NCBI RefSeq assembly: GCF_900113525.1 | Contig: NZ_FOPP01000002.1 | Location: 434,001 to 498,000, forward strand | Direction: 5' to 3' | Length of the DNA: 64,000 nucleotides | DNA from: Pedobacter insulae | GTDB taxonomy: Bacteria; Bacteroidota; Bacteroidia; Sphingobacteriales; Sphingobacteriaceae | In this document: positions 35,099 through 43,793 of the stretch, piece after piece | How the letters are laid out: each line of letters opens with the position of its first letter | Position numbering within the stretch: position 1 is the stretch's first letter | Translations under genes and position numbers: made by a program | The notes under the pieces: generated by a model | What the model was told of the DNA's origin: nothing | Database searches by the model: none | Seen by the model: only the letters and a program-made list of their open reading frames with translations

Positions 35099-37153
35099 AT
35101 GAATAAATTATACCGCCTATTTTTTAAAGTTTTGCTACTGGGTTTTATCAGCAGTCCTTCGTTTGCACAAAAGGAATTTGAACAGATAGAATCTAAAATT
35201 ACAGCATATTTAAAAAAGGAAGCCGATACAAGCCATCATAACACTATGAAAGCAAATGGAAGCTGGCCGGATATTGATTATCTATCAAAAGCAGAAACAA
35301 ATTGGTCACCTTTATTGCATTTAAATCGAGTTAAACAATTTGCTTTATTAGGTCAAACCGCTCCTAAAGCCAAGATTAATGCAGCGTTGCGCTATTGGTT
35401 ACAAACTAACCCAACAAGCAATAATTGGTTCCAAAATGAAATTGCATCACCAACGGCTATTGGCGAGATTTTGATGCTTTTAAAAAGTGGCAATAGTGTG
35501 CCAATTTCTCTGCGAGATTCGTTAATTAAGTGTATGACTAAAGGAGATGTTGAAAGAGCAGTTGGAGCCAATAAATTAGATATCGCTATCCACATGATGT
35601 ACAGAGCCAGTATAATGAACGATAAAAAGGTAATGGATTCAGCGGTTTATCAAGCCTTTTTACCAATTACATTGGGGAATAACGAAGGCTTGCAGCCCGA
35701 TTTCTCTTACAGACAACATGGCCCACAATTGCAGATTGCAAGTTACGGACAAGTTTTTTTAACTGGCGAGTACAAAGTTGCATCTTGGTTAATTGGTACT
35801 TCCTATGCAATACCTGTAGAAAAGTTGAAAATTTTGGACCAGTATTTAATCCATACTTATTTGAAAACTATTAGAGGACGTTATATTGATTTTAATACCG
35901 AAGGTAGGGGAATAGCCAGAAATGATGTATTAGCAAAGCATAACATTACAGCGCAAGCTGGAAAACATAGCCTGTTGGAACTGGCAAAACAAGTGAACCC
36001 CAAAAATACAGCAGCTTTAGAAGCGGCTGAAAAGCGGATTTTAAAAACAGAAGCGCCCTCTTTTGAGGTTAAACCTAGCCACGCTTATTTTTATAAAAGT
36101 GATTATACTTTACACACTCGACCGGCCTATAATTTCAATGTGCGTACCGTTTCTAAACGCACCGTTAGAACTGAAACAGGTAACAGAGAAAATTTAATGG
36201 GAAAATTCTTGCCTGATGGTTCCACAAATATTCAGCGAAGCGGGGATGAATATTTCAATATTATGCCAGTTTGGGAATGGGATAAAATTCCGGGGATCAC
36301 AAGCAGAGACTATGCCGTTGATCAAAGAACAACCCTCGAATGGGGCGAAAGGGGAGTAGGAAGCTTTATTGGCGGTACAACTGATGGATGGTACGGAACG
36401 ACCGTTTATGACTTGAATTACAATGAAGTTACGGCAAAAAAGGCTTGGTTTTTTTTCGATGAAGAAGTAGTTTGTTTAGGTACAGGAATCAACAGTTTCG
36501 CTAGAGAGCCCATCACTACCACCGTTAATCAAGCTTGGCAAAAGGGTAAAGTAATGGCTTTTACAAACCATAAATTGATGGAGGTAAACCAAGGCTTTAA
36601 GGATAAAGAAGTTAAATGGTTATGGCATGATAGCATAGCTTATTATTTTCCACAAGGTGGTTTGGTGAGCTTAACAACCGAAGAACAAAAGGGAAATTGG
36701 GCCACTATCAATGCAAACCGTTCCAAAAATGAAGTTAAAGGAAAGGTGTTTAAGTTGTGGTTTAACCATGGCATAGATCCTGTTAACCAGTCGTATGCTT
36801 ATACCGTAAAACCTGGAATAAGTGAGCACGATATGCTGAATGTTAAACCTTCATCAGTTAAGATACTTCAAAATACGCCTCAAATGCAGGCCGTTGAACA
36901 CGAGGATTTAAAAATGGTTCAAGTGGTGTTTTATCAAGCAGGAAGTTTAGTTCAGCCTGGATATACTATCACAGTTAATCAACCTTGTGTGTTATTAATG
37001 AAAGCAATCGACACCCAAAACCCTACAGCCTACCTAGCTGATCCAACCCAAAAATTAACTGACGTTCAAATTAGTTTTAACACTTCCACTGCATCACTTA
37101 CTTTTCCTCAAGGAGATCATCAAGGTGCAACTGTTAGTTTTCAATTCAATTAA
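35099..37153 (+). CDS. PL8-family polysaccharide lyase (chondroitin/hyaluronan/xanthan lyase type)
   Basis: A 684-residue exported protein (signal ending SFAQ), close in size to chondroitin AC lyase. The N-terminal (alpha/alpha) toroid carries NNWFQNEIASPTAIGEIL, GANKLDIAIHMM, LQPDFSYRQHGPQLQIASYG and GRGIARNDVL. In known PL8 enzymes the catalytic set is Asn, His, Tyr and Arg; here His 207 and Tyr 216 show the same 9-residue spacing. A beta-sandwich half follows. The products would carry an unsaturated uronate, which the GH88 encoded 9 bases downstream would remove. The substrate is probably a glucuronate-amino sugar polymer, supported by nagA/nagB, but xanthan-like polymers remain possible. 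Confidence 0.88.
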   Translation: MNKLYRLFFKVLLLGFISSPSFAQKEFEQIESKITAYLKKEADTSHHNTMKANGSWPDIDYLSKAETNWSPLLHLNRVKQFALLGQTAPKAKINAALRYWLQTNPTSNNWFQNEIASPTAIGEILMLLKSGNSVPISLRDSLIKCMTKGDVERAVGANKLDIAIHMMYRASIMNDKKVMDSAVYQAFLPITLGNNEGLQPDFSYRQHGPQLQIASYGQVFLTGEYKVASWLIGTSYAIPVEKLKILDQYLIHTYLKTIRGRYIDFNTEGRGIARNDVLAKHNITAQAGKHSLLELAKQVNPKNTAALEAAEKRILKTEAPSFEVKPSHAYFYKSDYTLHTRPAYNFNVRTVSKRTVRTETGNRENLMGKFLPDGSTNIQRSGDEYFNIMPVWEWDKIPGITSRDYAVDQRTTLEWGERGVGSFIGGTTDGWYGTTVYDLNYNEVTAKKAWFFFDEEVVCLGTGINSFAREPITTTVNQAWQKGKVMAFTNHKLMEVNQGFKDKEVKWLWHDSIAYYFPQGGLVSLTTEEQKGNWATINANRSKNEVKGKVFKLWFNHGIDPVNQSYAYTVKPGISEHDMLNVKPSSVKILQNTPQMQAVEHEDLKMVQVVFYQAGSLVQPGYTITVNQPCVLLMKAIDTQNPTAYLADPTQKLTDVQISFNTSTASLTFPQGDHQGATVSFQFN

Positions 37154-37162
37154 TCATAAATT

Positions 37163-38341
37163 ATGAAAAAAATAATCCTACCCTTTATTTTATTACTTTC
37201 CATAACTACTAGTGCACTGGCCCAGAAAAAACCAGTGATCAATATTGATCAGGCATTTGATGTGGCTGCAAAACAATATACCAATATGCTGGCAAGCCAT
37301 CCAGATATCACCAAGTTTCCACAATCAACAAAGAAGGACGGAACGCCTGATAACCGTAACTCAGCTTGGTGGTGTAGTGGGTTTTTTGGCGGTTCATTAT
37401 GGTATTTGTTTGAATATACGGGCGATACGAAATGGAAAACAGCCGCTGATAAATGGACAAAAGCTGTAGAAAAAGAAAAGTATAACACGAGTACGCACGA
37501 TTTAGGTTTTATGTTGTATTGCCCGTTTGGCAATGGTTATAGGCTAACCAAAAATGAAGCCTATATAGAACCGATACTTACCGGAGCTAAGTCGTTGGCC
37601 ACCCGTTTCGACCCCAAATATGGCTTAATTAAATCGTGGGATAAACATGCCGATTGTGAATACCCTGTAATCATTGATAATATGATGAATTTAGAGTTTT
37701 TATTTTGGGCAGCTAAACAATCAAAAGATAAAAGGTTATATGATATAGCAGTAACTCATGCTGATAACACTTTAATGCATCATTTTAGACCCGATTTTAG
37801 CAGCTATCACGTAGTTTGTTATTTGCCTGGAACTAAAGTTTTTAGAAAGAAAACACATCAAGGTGCCGCAGATTCATCGGCATGGGCCAGGGGGCAGGCT
37901 TGGGCACTCTATGGCTATACCATGATGTTTAGGGAAACTAAAAATCAAAAATACCTGCAACAGGCAGAAGGTATTGCCAAGTTTATTATCAATCACCCTA
38001 ACCTGCCTGAGGATAAAATACCGTATTGGGATTTTAATGCACCCAATCTTCCTAACGAAGAAAGGGATGCCTCCGCAGGAGCAATATTTGCTTCGGCATT
38101 ATTAGAACTCAGTACCTACAGCAAAAAGAATAAAGCAGTATATTTCAATACAGCCGAAAAGATGTTGTTGAGCCTGGCGTCTCCCGCATATACTGCGAAA
38201 ATCAGTGAAAACAATAATTTTATTTTAAAACATTCAGTAGGACACAAACCTGGTAACTCAGAAATCAACACCCCTATCGTTTATGCAGATTATTATTACC
38301 TGGAAGCCTTGCTACGGTACCAGAAATCATTTGGGAAGTAA
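37163..38341 (+). CDS. Unsaturated glucuronyl hydrolase, GH88
   Basis: A 392-residue exported protein (signal ending ALAQ). GH88 enzymes hydrolyse the delta-4,5-unsaturated glucuronic acid from lyase-made disaccharides of chondroitin, hyaluronan or heparin. The motifs THDLGFMLYCPFGNGYRLT and EYPVIIDNMMNLEFLFWAA hold the two conserved Asp residues, and SSAWARGQAWALYGYTM plus WDFNAP and RDASAGAIFASALLEL complete the (alpha/alpha)6 barrel. It lies 9 bases after PL8, the classical lyase plus unsaturated-uronyl hydrolase pair. It is the last gene of the plus-strand locus; a palindromic repeat separates it from the convergent LacI gene. Confidence 0.93.
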   Translation: MKKIILPFILLLSITTSALAQKKPVINIDQAFDVAAKQYTNMLASHPDITKFPQSTKKDGTPDNRNSAWWCSGFFGGSLWYLFEYTGDTKWKTAADKWTKAVEKEKYNTSTHDLGFMLYCPFGNGYRLTKNEAYIEPILTGAKSLATRFDPKYGLIKSWDKHADCEYPVIIDNMMNLEFLFWAAKQSKDKRLYDIAVTHADNTLMHHFRPDFSSYHVVCYLPGTKVFRKKTHQGAADSSAWARGQAWALYGYTMMFRETKNQKYLQQAEGIAKFIINHPNLPEDKIPYWDFNAPNLPNEERDASAGAIFASALLELSTYSKKNKAVYFNTAEKMLLSLASPAYTAKISENNNFILKHSVGHKPGNSEINTPIVYADYYYLEALLRYQKSFGK

Positions 38342-38350
38342 TAAGCTAAC

Positions 38351-38425
38351 CGTCATTGCGAGGAGTTGCGAAGGATGAAGCAAAGCAATCTGATCGTGAG
38401 ATTGCTTTTGTACTTCGCAATAACG
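38351..38425. repeat. Palindromic intergenic repeat, copy 2 (degenerate), between convergent genes
   Basis: The left side (CGTCATTGCGAGGAGTTGCG...) and the right side (AGATTGCTTTTGTACTTCGC, then AATAACG) are imperfect complements around TGATCGTG. It is a decayed member of the same family, placed between the GH88 stop and the LacI stop, where it may act as a two-way terminator. Confidence 0.8.
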
Positions 38426-38434
38426 AGCTTCCCC

Positions 38435-39496
38435 CTAATTGCGATACGATTTATAATTTTCTCTCGTGATAATATCTATCGGCATATAATAGGTAGGCTC
38501 TACTTCGGCGTTTAAAACCACATTTTGGTACAAGGTCATAATCCCTTTATATCCCTGTTCCTGGGGTTTCTGACAAATCAAGAAATCGATGATTCCCTTT
38601 TTCAGATGCTGGATACTTTCGGGCAAGAAATCGTATCCCACTAAGAAGATATGTTCTTGCCCGGTTTTCTCTAAAAACTGGGCAACCGAGAAAACCCTCG
38701 AATTGGTTACGAAAATGGCCTTTATATCACTGTTCTGTGCGAGTGTTTCCGTTAAGCAGGCAGCAACAGATTTATAATCGGTATTTGGTGTAATATCTGT
38801 CTTAATAATTCTAACCTGCTTTTGATGGTCTTTAAAATAAGAGATAAAACCTTCCTCTTTTCGTAACAAATGATGATAGCTATCAATCTCCTTCGAAATG
38901 TTTACAATCAGGATTTTATCACCCTTGTTTACTAAGTAATTCACCATATGGGCACTTAAATGTCCGCTTTGAAATAAATCTGGCCCTATATAACTTAGTC
39001 TGGCTTCGTTGGGAATATCGGAGTTGATAAAAACCTGAGGAATTTTCTTAAGATTACAAAGTTTAGAAAAGGCTAAAGACTCCTCAATAAAAATAGGCGC
39101 AACCAAAATCCCATCGATTTCTGTTTTAAGAATATTCTTGCTTTGCTTTACAAATGATTGCTTATCGTTTTGATCATAAAAATATTTATCGATTACAATG
39201 CCGAACTGCTTAATTTCTGCCTCGGCCATCTCAATGCCCTTGATAGGCGCATCCCAAAATTCAGTCTCCGTAGAAATTGCAGGAATTAAACTCGCAAAGC
39301 GTAATACTTTTTTGGAAGCCAATCTCCGTGCTAAAATATTTGGCTGATAGTCGAGTTCTTTCATAATGGCCAATATTTTATGCTTGGTCATCTTAGAAAC
39401 CCCCGTTCTATTATGCAAAACTCTGTCAACTGTACCTATGGAAACATTCGCTCGTCTTGCTATTTCCTTTACCCCAGTCTGCAAATTTGTTTTCAT
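38435..39496 (-). CDS. LacI-family transcriptional regulator
   Basis: A 353-residue protein with an N-terminal LacI helix-turn-helix (VKEIARRANVSIGTVDRVLHNRTGVS) and hinge region (LDYQPNILARRLASKK), followed by a periplasmic-binding-type sensor domain (GILVAPIFIEES, QVFINSDIPN, YIGPDLFQSGHLSAHMV, GIIDFLICQKPQEQGYKG). The C-terminal form resembles the substrate-binding-4/CcpA-like group. It is the last gene of the minus-strand run and probably controls both this operon and the plus-strand PUL, with repeated operator-like elements at 19731-19761, 34948 and 45759 as possible sites. The inducer is probably a sugar or sugar acid from the locus. Confidence 0.93.
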   Translation of the reverse strand: MKTNLQTGVKEIARRANVSIGTVDRVLHNRTGVSKMTKHKILAIMKELDYQPNILARRLASKKVLRFASLIPAISTETEFWDAPIKGIEMAEAEIKQFGIVIDKYFYDQNDKQSFVKQSKNILKTEIDGILVAPIFIEESLAFSKLCNLKKIPQVFINSDIPNEARLSYIGPDLFQSGHLSAHMVNYLVNKGDKILIVNISKEIDSYHHLLRKEEGFISYFKDHQKQVRIIKTDITPNTDYKSVAACLTETLAQNSDIKAIFVTNSRVFSVAQFLEKTGQEHIFLVGYDFLPESIQHLKKGIIDFLICQKPQEQGYKGIMTLYQNVVLNAEVEPTYYMPIDIITRENYKSYRN

Positions 39497-39567
39497 TGTA
39501 CTTATCGAATTCTATTGTAAAAGTATTATTACTATCCGACAAATAAAAGCTAAATTTTAGCTCATAT

Positions 39568-40365
39568 TTATTTCACCAAAAAGTTTGCATCTTCTTCAAT
39601 GCCTTCACTATTGGATTCTAATAATGCCTGATCATTTACACAGTTGATAGGCGCAGTGGCGGATGGATAATTTCCCTTATAAGGTTTGTTTGTAAGGAGA
39701 TTATAGGCCGAGATTAATGACCATCTTGGATGATCACTGAGATTTGCATCAGAACGGTGTAAAGTATTGCTATGAAAGAATAAAGTATCTCCAGCTTCCA
39801 TTTCTACAAATACCAACGCTAATTGCTTTAGAAGTTCGTCAACACGTTCTTGATTGGCCCCAACCTGTTCGCCACTAAACCCATGCTCAATCCGCCCCGC
39901 TAGATGTGAACCCTTTAAAACTTGCAGACAGCCGTTTTCTTTAGTTGCCGGACTTAAAGCAGTTAATACGCTGATCATCTGTGGATATAGAAAGCCGTCA
40001 CGATACCAATAACCATAATCTTGATGCCATTCCCAAGCTCCTCCAACTTTGGGCTCCTTTTGCATTAGCTTAGAATGAAAATGGGCAGGTTCTCCGCCTA
40101 ACAAAACACGGGCGCCGTTTACAATTCTCTTAGAACGGGCTAGTAAGCTATATACATCGTCCCCTAGCGAGTACCACAAAGCAAGCTTGGTGCGTAAGCC
40201 ATTGGCATCACCCCGATCATATGATTTGTGGCTGATTACTTGGTCCTGTACGGCAATGGCATAAAGCTTCTTTACCTCATCAGGTTTTAACATTCCCTTA
40301 ACCAGTATATATCCATCTTTATCAAAAAGCTCTTTTTCCGCTTTGCTTATTTTTTTATAGTTCAT
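39568..40365 (-). CDS. Phytanoyl-CoA dioxygenase (PhyH)-family protein, second copy
   Basis: A 265-residue Fe(II)/2-oxoglutarate-type oxygenase: WEWHQDYGYWY carries the His-x-Asp iron ligands and the distal His lies in FFHSNTLHRSDANLSDH, followed by the Arg of PRWSLI for 2-oxoglutarate. ENGCLQVLKGSH is a family-typical loop. It is only distantly like the copy at 28933. The gene starts 4 bases after the MFS stop, so both are in one unit, suggesting that the imported compound or a catabolite is oxidised. The actual substrate is unknown. Confidence 0.86.
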   Translation of the reverse strand: MNYKKISKAEKELFDKDGYILVKGMLKPDEVKKLYAIAVQDQVISHKSYDRGDANGLRTKLALWYSLGDDVYSLLARSKRIVNGARVLLGGEPAHFHSKLMQKEPKVGGAWEWHQDYGYWYRDGFLYPQMISVLTALSPATKENGCLQVLKGSHLAGRIEHGFSGEQVGANQERVDELLKQLALVFVEMEAGDTLFFHSNTLHRSDANLSDHPRWSLISAYNLLTNKPYKGNYPSATAPINCVNDQALLESNSEGIEEDANFLVK

Positions 40366-40369
40366 TTTT

Positions 40370-41566
40370 TTAGTTTTTATTGTTAATTAACCGTGTAAGA
40401 ATAATATAGCCGATAAGATAAGTACATCCAATCATCATAAATATGCCTCCATATCCACCCGTAAATGTCAAAATTCTGCCAGTTAGCAGAGAAAGCACAA
40501 TACCGCCACTTACTGCCGAAAGGGTAGCTACGCCCATTACGGTGCCTACTTCTTCTGATGGAAAAATATCGGTAATGGTAGCGAAAATATTTGCTGTCCA
40601 ACCGCAATGAGCCGCCGCTCCTACGCCAATTAAAAGTACGGCAGTCCATAAGTTTGTGGTAAAGCCCACCCCACATAGTACTAGGGCAATTATCGCACAG
40701 GTAAGTAATGCCTGTCTTCTGGAAGCATTGACTCCTTTACCTTTTTTTATTAAGTAGGAAGAATAATAGCCTCCTGCCAAGCTGCCCACATCAGCCAATA
40801 CATAAACGGTTACCAATGGCCACCCCAGAGAACCTGTACTCACTGCTTTTGTTTCGTTTAAGAACTTAGGAAGCCAATATAATAAAAACCACCAGGTGGG
40901 GTCGGAGATGAAGCGGACTAAACAAATTGTCAATACTTCTTTCTTTAGCACTACCTGCTTCCAGTTCTTCGTAACTACCGCTGCTTGCGTTGCTAAAACT
41001 GCTTTAGGCGGAGATTTATAAGTGATGAACCAAAAGAAAAGCCATATAAAACCTAAACCGCCTGTTAAGATAAACGCCCATTGCCAACCAAATTTATAGG
41101 CAATAAAAGGAATTAGTAAAGGGGCAACAATGGCACCTATATTCGATCCCGCATTAAAAAAACCAGTTGCAAATGCTTTTTGGGCCGGAGGAAATAATTC
41201 GGCAACTGTTTTAACACTGGCAGGAAAATTAACTGACTCCCCTAAGCCCAAGCTAAAACGGGCGATGCCAAAGCCGAAAGCTCCTTTTGCAAAAGCATGC
41301 GCCATTCCTGCGGCACTCCATAAAGCAACCCCAATTGCAAATATCCACTTGGTGCCAAATTTGTCCAATAACTTTCCTGTTAGCACCACGCCTAGGCCAT
41401 AGGAAACCTGAAATGACATGACAATATAACTGTAATCTATTTCAGTCCAATTGTATATTCGTTGTAACTCGGGCGCCAATATGCTCAACACATGCCGATC
41501 CAGGTAATTAATGGTGGTACTAAAGAAAAGCAGAATGCAAATTTTCCAACCGTAAGAAATTTTCAT
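40370..41566 (-). CDS. MFS transporter, anion:cation symporter family (hexuronate-type)
   Basis: A 398-residue, about 12-helix protein. The start WKICILLFFSTTINYLDRHVLSILAPELQ is cited for its NYLDR-x4-ILAP pattern, typical of the ACS family including the hexuronate transporter ExuT. GLGESVNFPASVKTVAELFPPAQKAFATG and FNAGSNIGAIVAPLL are further signatures. The likely substrates are glucuronate, galacturonate or an unsaturated-uronate product, which agrees with the GH88/PL8 genes and the GH28 gene. It lies 10 bases after the GH52-like gene and 4 bases before the PhyH gene. Confidence 0.86.
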   Translation of the reverse strand: MKISYGWKICILLFFSTTINYLDRHVLSILAPELQRIYNWTEIDYSYIVMSFQVSYGLGVVLTGKLLDKFGTKWIFAIGVALWSAAGMAHAFAKGAFGFGIARFSLGLGESVNFPASVKTVAELFPPAQKAFATGFFNAGSNIGAIVAPLLIPFIAYKFGWQWAFILTGGLGFIWLFFWFITYKSPPKAVLATQAAVVTKNWKQVVLKKEVLTICLVRFISDPTWWFLLYWLPKFLNETKAVSTGSLGWPLVTVYVLADVGSLAGGYYSSYLIKKGKGVNASRRQALLTCAIIALVLCGVGFTTNLWTAVLLIGVGAAAHCGWTANIFATITDIFPSEEVGTVMGVATLSAVSGGIVLSLLTGRILTFTGGYGGIFMMIGCTYLIGYIILTRLINNKN

Positions 41567-41576
41567 GAATTAAAGG

Positions 41577-43790
41577 TTATTGATATTGATTTAAATGTGG
41601 TTGATTTTGCAAAAGCCAATAACCTAGGATAGAAATGCCCCGAGGGTACCAATAGCCTATCCAAACATCATCTTTTTTCAGCAGGCCATCATTATAGGCA
41701 TACGGACTATTCTTATTCCATTCATAAATGTAAGGGGCAGAAGAGTGTTTAATTCCATACCATTGCGAAGCCACCACATCGGCTACAATAGTTTTGCTAA
41801 ACCAGGTTGTTCCTTCTTGGGTGGTCAGTTTAATCCCATAATCGGTAATGCTTTGGACATAGGTATCGGCATAATCCTTTTTTAAAACCGAAGCTAGCTG
41901 ATTTAAGAGTGGTAATTTGGCACCAACCAAACCAGGTAAAAACAAACCTTCACCAATCACTACCGAACGCTGGTTCCACTTAGGAAAACTTTCTGTTAAA
42001 CTAACCGGAATGAACCCATATTTTTTCTGTGCCTTTTTTAATACATTAAGAATAAGTTGAGCTTCTCTTTCCAAATGTAAGGCTTGTTTATTGCGCAAGC
42101 CCTCATTGTTTACAGCAATACCCATACTTTTAAAACCTGCGCCTTCTCCATCCACCACACCTGTGTTTGTCGCATCTATGGCGGTTACAGCTTCTTTATT
42201 GGCTAAAGTCCTCAGCATTTCTCCTGCAACGGCGTACGCACTCAATTGCTTAGCACCCAAAAATGTATTGTCTGGCGAAAGTTTTAATGCCTCATTGGCG
42301 TCATAGGTTGTCCAGCCATAACCTTTATCCGCTATTCCGTTTCCATTGGTATCTCTATTGATCACCGATTGCATTAAAACGTTTACCGTTCCCAGCATCG
42401 ACCTCACAAAAGCATCATCCTTACTAATTTTCCAATAATAATAGAGCAATAAAACAAATGAGGTGTTTTCTTCAACAGCCATATGTGGCCCATAATTATA
42501 ATTTGCTGTTTCGCTAACAAAAGGTAAATCACCTACATCGTGATAAAGATAGGGGCCGTATTCTGCCGCTGTCATACCTTGTTGGTAAGCAGGTTTATTT
42601 TGAGTGGCATTAGCAGCTACAGTTAGCTCTGCTCTAGCAATATAGTTTGTCCATTGACTTAGTTGAAGTTTTAATCTCCAGGGACAAAAAATAGCGCTAA
42701 CCTCCGTTTCATGGGCTACATCAACCGTGCTTAGGTGTTTAAATCTACCCTCCGAAACATAAAACCGAGCTTCTTTAAGATTGTCAATTAAAAAGAAGGT
42801 GTTTGCCAAATCGGTATGAAACGTTAAGGCTAAAACCCATTTCTCTTGCGCAGTTAACTTGCTATTCATTAAATTGTCCTCAAATTTTTGCGTTAAACGA
42901 AGGTTTTCGGCAATGTTTTCTTGGGCGTAACTTAATACTTCGGAAATATTTTTCCAGTATTGGGAATAATAAAAACGAAGTGGTTGATTTACGCGCTTGT
43001 CTTCAATCACCGTACTATGATGATGGGTGGCATACACTTGATGATATTCTTTTTTCTCCTGCGGTTCCAAGTTAAATTCATAGTACAAACCGCCAAATCC
43101 CTCCTCGTTAAACGTGCCATTAGCAGGAGATTTGATCGTTGCTAAGGCGGTTTTTCCGTTCAAATCTGCATTGTCCCTAAATAGTACCACTTGTGTTCCG
43201 TTGTTTGGCTGCATGGGTTCGAGGCTCATAAAATTGAAGCCTTTAACAGGTGTTTTGGCCAAGGCAATTTTAAGCTTGCCATTTACTGGTACGTTATGCT
43301 CGTTTGTAATATTAATTTGCATATAAAAGCCCGGAAAGATTTGTGTTTTAATCGCTGTTGTATCATTGAGGTCTTTAGAAGGAGTAAATGCAGAGATTAA
43401 GGTAAAATCAACTTTAATGCCTGTTGGCGTTTCTCCTGTAATTTGCATTGAAGTTGGTCCGAATTTAAGCTGCTGATTTTGTAAATAAGTAGCGTTGCGT
43501 GGAAGTTTGGTGGTTCTAAAACAGTATAGTTTTTGGTTAACGGTTATACCAATTAACAAACCGGTTTGTTCATCCATGTCAAAACCCAAGCTTCCCGTTT
43601 GTATGCTTTGCTTTTCATTGAGTAAGGAAAACGTAAATCTACTTCCTAACCTAGAATTGAGCAACGAAAAATTTGTACTGTCCGTAAGGGGAGTAGCAAT
43701 TAGGTTTTGATCTACTTTAAAACTTTGCGAAAAGGCAGTTAGGGTGAAACTGAGTAATGAAAAGGTTAAAAGTGCTTTTTTTAAATTCAT
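41577..43790 (-). CDS. Exported GH52-like glycoside hydrolase (distant)
   Basis: A 737-residue secreted protein (signal ending AFSQ). An N-terminal beta-domain is followed by an (alpha/alpha)-barrel-like half. Against remembered GH52 beta-xylosidase sequence, several blocks align in order: SEGRFKHLSTVDVAHET (Glu 347, near the GH52 nucleophile), GYGWTTYDANEAL (TTYD, Asp 497, at the general acid position), DNTFLGAKQLSAY, TWFSKTIVADVVASQ and YWYPRGISILGYWLL. The two acids lie at nearly the same residue numbers and spacing as in GH52. The family is best known from Firmicutes, so this is probably a divergent branch with an unknown beta-linked substrate. It starts 3 bases after the esterase gene. 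Confidence 0.68.
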   Translation of the reverse strand: MNLKKALLTFSLLSFTLTAFSQSFKVDQNLIATPLTDSTNFSLLNSRLGSRFTFSLLNEKQSIQTGSLGFDMDEQTGLLIGITVNQKLYCFRTTKLPRNATYLQNQQLKFGPTSMQITGETPTGIKVDFTLISAFTPSKDLNDTTAIKTQIFPGFYMQINITNEHNVPVNGKLKIALAKTPVKGFNFMSLEPMQPNNGTQVVLFRDNADLNGKTALATIKSPANGTFNEEGFGGLYYEFNLEPQEKKEYHQVYATHHHSTVIEDKRVNQPLRFYYSQYWKNISEVLSYAQENIAENLRLTQKFEDNLMNSKLTAQEKWVLALTFHTDLANTFFLIDNLKEARFYVSEGRFKHLSTVDVAHETEVSAIFCPWRLKLQLSQWTNYIARAELTVAANATQNKPAYQQGMTAAEYGPYLYHDVGDLPFVSETANYNYGPHMAVEENTSFVLLLYYYWKISKDDAFVRSMLGTVNVLMQSVINRDTNGNGIADKGYGWTTYDANEALKLSPDNTFLGAKQLSAYAVAGEMLRTLANKEAVTAIDATNTGVVDGEGAGFKSMGIAVNNEGLRNKQALHLEREAQLILNVLKKAQKKYGFIPVSLTESFPKWNQRSVVIGEGLFLPGLVGAKLPLLNQLASVLKKDYADTYVQSITDYGIKLTTQEGTTWFSKTIVADVVASQWYGIKHSSAPYIYEWNKNSPYAYNDGLLKKDDVWIGYWYPRGISILGYWLLQNQPHLNQYQ

Positions 43791-43793
43791 AAT

